In this document: in pieces, positions 5,754 through 7,430 of the stretch
Layout of the letters: every line of letters begins with the position of its first letter
Position numbering within the stretch: position 1 is the stretch's first letter
Assembly (NCBI GenBank): GCA_000431235.1
Contig: HF988709.1
Coordinates: 1-7,430 of the forward strand
Source of the DNA: Coprobacillus sp. CAG:698
GTDB lineage: Bacteria > Bacillota_I > Bacilli_A > ML615J-28 > CAG-698
Direction: 5' to 3'
DNA length: 7,430 nt
The notes under the pieces: generated by a model
Databases searched by the model: none
What the model was told of the DNA's origin: nothing
Seen by the model: only the letters and a program-made list of their open reading frames with translations
Program-made: the position numbers and the translations under genes

Positions 5754-6263
5754 ATGGAAAAGAAATCATTTAATCGTGGAACTATGACTGGTGGAATTGT
5801 TAGAATTATAATTGCTCTAGTTGCTATGCTAATTGCTATTAAAGTAATTAGTTCTGGTATTGGCTCTTACGATCCAGAAGATAAATTTGGAACTATTTTT
5901 ATGTGTATAATTGGAGGAATTATGATCATTGCATCAATAGGCTTTATCTGTAATGGTGTCAAAATGATTATTGATGGCAGAAAATCCTTAGAAGTTGCTA
6001 GAAGTGGACACCCTGAGAATGGTAGAATAATTGATCTATCAGAAACTGAAGTTACTGAAAATAATAATGGATGTGTTTCTAATTATACAATATATAATTT
6101 AAAATTTGAATACACTGATGACTTTGGAAATTTGTGTGAAAGTCAAGAACAAATAAGCTTAAAGCTTTATGAAATCCTTAAGCAAAAAACTCTTGTTCCT
6201 ATTCTTGTATATAAAGAACGTGCAATCTTTGATAAAAAGAGATTTGATAGTGAAAATATGTAA
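5754..6263 (+). CDS. Two-TM membrane protein with a DUF3592-like domain
   Basis: This 169-residue protein has two predicted TM helices (about 13-34 and 45-67) and a soluble, probably beta-rich C-terminal domain (about 85-160). Segments GRIIDL (90-95), LKFEYTDDFGN (116-126) and VPILVYKERAIFD (148-160) give the order expected of DUF3592-like proteins: a G-x-V/I-x-D/G strand, a V-x-F/Y-x-x-D-G-x strand pair, and a late V-x-V-x-Y/D turn. The family assignment is from pattern only, and function is unknown. AAGGAGG at 5739-5745, eight bases before ATG 5754, fixes the start. The gene has its own promoter and terminator, so it is an independent unit between the exporter and the regulator. Nothing in sequence ties it directly to either. 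Confidence 0.8.
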   Translation: MEKKSFNRGTMTGGIVRIIIALVAMLIAIKVISSGIGSYDPEDKFGTIFMCIIGGIMIIASIGFICNGVKMIIDGRKSLEVARSGHPENGRIIDLSETEVTENNNGCVSNYTIYNLKFEYTDDFGNLCESQEQISLKLYEILKQKTLVPILVYKERAIFDKKRFDSENM

Positions 6264-6294
6264 TTGAAGATTATAATTAATTGTATGTAAAAAT

Positions 6295-6343
6295 AATCAT
6301 TTTGACTGATTCAAGTAATAGAGTTAATTCAAAATGATTTTTT
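6295..6343 (+). terminator. Terminator after the DUF3592-like gene
   Basis: AATCATTTTGA (6295-6305) pairs with TCAAAATGATT (6329-6339) in an 11-bp stem with a 23-base loop. Six T at 6338-6343 overlap and follow the stem. It lies 31 bases after the stop codon. Confidence 0.8.
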
Positions 6344-6359
6344 ATATACTCTATTAAGT

Positions 6360-6442
6360 TGTGATTTAAGATAAATTGAATAACAAGTAAGCATAAAAAT
6401 AATGTTTATTAATAAAATATTAAATTTTGAAAGTAATTTAAA
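6360..6442. other. AT-rich gap with no recognised gene
   Basis: No promoter or ribosome binding site is visible. A 41-codon ORF from ATG 6402 runs through the following hairpin and into the XRE promoter but lacks a Shine-Dalgarno, so it is not called. Confidence 0.4.
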
Positions 6443-6481
6443 AGATTTTATCTCACTTTCTGAGATTAATAATCTATTTTT
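6443..6481 (+). terminator. Terminator-like hairpin without an obvious gene
   Basis: ATCTCA (6450-6455) pairs with TGAGAT (6461-6466) around a 5-base loop. AGATT (6443-6447) and AATCT (6471-6475) can extend the stem past an internal loop. TTTTT follows at 6477-6481. It may be a second safeguard terminator or the end of a small RNA, and it insulates the XRE promoter. Confidence 0.4.
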
Positions 6482-6487
6482 ATGCCA

Positions 6488-6517
6488 TGGAAAAGTAATA
6501 TATTTTAATGTTATAAT
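6488..6517 (+). promoter_or_regulatory. Promoter of the XRE regulator gene
   Basis: The -10 box is consensus TATAAT (6512-6517) with TGT before it as an extended element. The best -35 is TGGAAA (6488-6493), four of six matches, 18 bases upstream. Transcription would start near 6524. Confidence 0.6.
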
Positions 6518-6522
6518 ATTCT

Positions 6523-6538
6523 TGTAAATATGTTTACA
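6523..6538. promoter_or_regulatory. Operator-like dyad at the XRE gene start site
   Basis: TGTAAA (6523-6528) and TTTACA (6533-6538) are perfect half-sites four bases apart, sitting on the predicted transcription start. Size and place suit a dimeric XRE-family repressor, so autoregulation is likely but inferred. A further 10-base palindrome, AATGGCCATT, follows at 6544-6553. Confidence 0.5.
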
Positions 6539-6574
6539 TTATAAATGGCCATTAAAAAAAACAAGGAGACCTAT

Positions 6575-7430
6575 ATGAATTTAAGTAAAAACATTAAGAA
6601 TTTAAGAATATCTAAAAAAATGACACAAGAAGAAATAGCCCAGCTTTTAGGAACAACATCAAAATCAGTTTCGCGATGGGAACAAGGTATAACATATCCT
6701 GATATAACATTACTACCACTTATAGCTAATATTTTTGAAGTTACAGTAGATGAATTACTTGGAGTTGAGAGTATTAAACAAGATGAATATGTAAAGGCAT
6801 TAAAAAAACAAGGAAACGAATATGCTATGAATAATGATTACGAAAGTGAATTATTATTATGGCAAGAAGCATATAAGAAATTTCCTAATTATGATGAGAT
6901 AAAAGTAAACTTAGTTAGCATTATGAACACTATAAATATAATTACAAATAAACTAAAGTATACCGATGAGATAGTTAAACTTTCAGAAAATATTCTTGAA
7001 AAGTCAACTGATAATTTGATTAGACTTAAAGCAACAAATTATCTTGTACAATTATATTCACAAATGGATAACAAAGAAATGGCTGAACTGTATGCAAAAA
7101 AATTACCAGATGATTTGTTACTTTTTAGAAATATAATTGAAACAAGATATTTAGAAAACAATAAATTACTAACTTCTATTCAAATAAACATTGATGATTT
7201 CATTAGTGAAATTGGTCGTGAATCAGAGTTTATTATTTATGATAACAGAATGAAAACATCAAATGAGTACAAAAAAGAATATCTTGAAAGATTAATAAAA
7301 ATAGAAGAGTTATTTTTTGTGAAAGATGATGATTATGGATATCATGCCATACCATTAATTTTTGAATATATTAAACTTGCAAGGCTTGAGATTGTGATAA
7401 ATAATAACGAAGAACTTGTGAGAAGTTATT
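6575..7430 (+). CDS. XRE-family HTH transcriptional regulator (3' end outside window)
   Basis: From ATG 6575 the frame is open for 285 codons to the window edge with no stop, so the protein is truncated by the window only. AAGGAG at 6563-6568, six bases before the ATG, supports the start. Residues 5-62 form a Cro/CI-type helix-turn-helix: TQEEIAQLL at 17-25 is the first HTH helix, TSKSVSRWEQG at 28-38 the recognition helix, and VDELLG at 58-63 the usual domain end. Residues from about 70 on are entirely helical in character, with patterns such as KKQGNEYAMNNDYESELLLW and WQEAYKKFPNYDEIKVNLV that suggest TPR-like pairs. This layout is common in Clostridia, where the C-terminal part may sense a peptide or partner protein. 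Targets are unknown. It probably binds the dyad at its own promoter. Confidence 0.9.
   Translation, partial: MNLSKNIKNLRISKKMTQEEIAQLLGTTSKSVSRWEQGITYPDITLLPLIANIFEVTVDELLGVESIKQDEYVKALKKQGNEYAMNNDYESELLLWQEAYKKFPNYDEIKVNLVSIMNTINIITNKLKYTDEIVKLSENILEKSTDNLIRLKATNYLVQLYSQMDNKEMAELYAKKLPDDLLLFRNIIETRYLENNKLLTSIQINIDDFISEIGRESEFIIYDNRMKTSNEYKKEYLERLIKIEELFFVKDDDYGYHAIPLIFEYIKLARLEIVINNNEELVRSY

Noticed and set aside
6402..6527. 41-codon ORF from ATG 6402
   Set aside because: It has no Shine-Dalgarno and runs through a hairpin and the XRE promoter.

Overview
The window is strongly AT-rich throughout, with A/T-ending codons, strong GGAGG-type ribosome binding sites and Gram-positive style promoters. 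Tryptophan is encoded by TGG and TGA acts as a stop, so the standard code applies. This points to a low-GC Bacillota (Clostridia- or Erysipelotrichia-like) chromosome rather than a mollicute. All recognisable genes are on the + strand. No tRNA, rRNA, CRISPR array, transposase or phage gene is visible.

Layout: (1) 1-168 is an open frame entering from the left edge, possibly the 3' end of an upstream gene, followed by an AT-rich gap. (2) 332-2944 is a promoter with a dyad on its -10 box, driving an overlapping two-gene operon: a MacB/LolD-type ABC ATPase and a large FtsX-type permease. (3) 3113-3790 encodes a lipoprotein-like protein whose normal start codon seems to be lost (ATT where ATG is expected) and whose lipobox is atypical. 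(4) 3890-4021 holds a weak promoter, a Shine-Dalgarno, a 16-codon leader ORF and an intrinsic terminator whose 5' arm lies inside that ORF. This is the architecture of a ribosome-stalling attenuator. (5) 4082-5620 is a strong promoter, a MATE-family multidrug exporter and a terminator. (6) 5656-6343 is a monocistronic gene for a two-TM protein with a DUF3592-like domain, with its own promoter and terminator. (7) 6488-7430 is a promoter with operator-like palindromes and an XRE-family regulator that runs off the right edge.

The common theme is export and envelope defence: an ABC exporter of the antimicrobial-resistance/efflux type and a MATE drug pump, next to a transcriptional regulator. The most interesting element is the leader ORF with its interleaved terminator ahead of the MATE gene, which suggests that ribosome-targeting compounds could induce the pump. 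A second strong promoter between that attenuator and the pump complicates this reading. Four of the five promoters proposed here carry an extended TGn -10 element.
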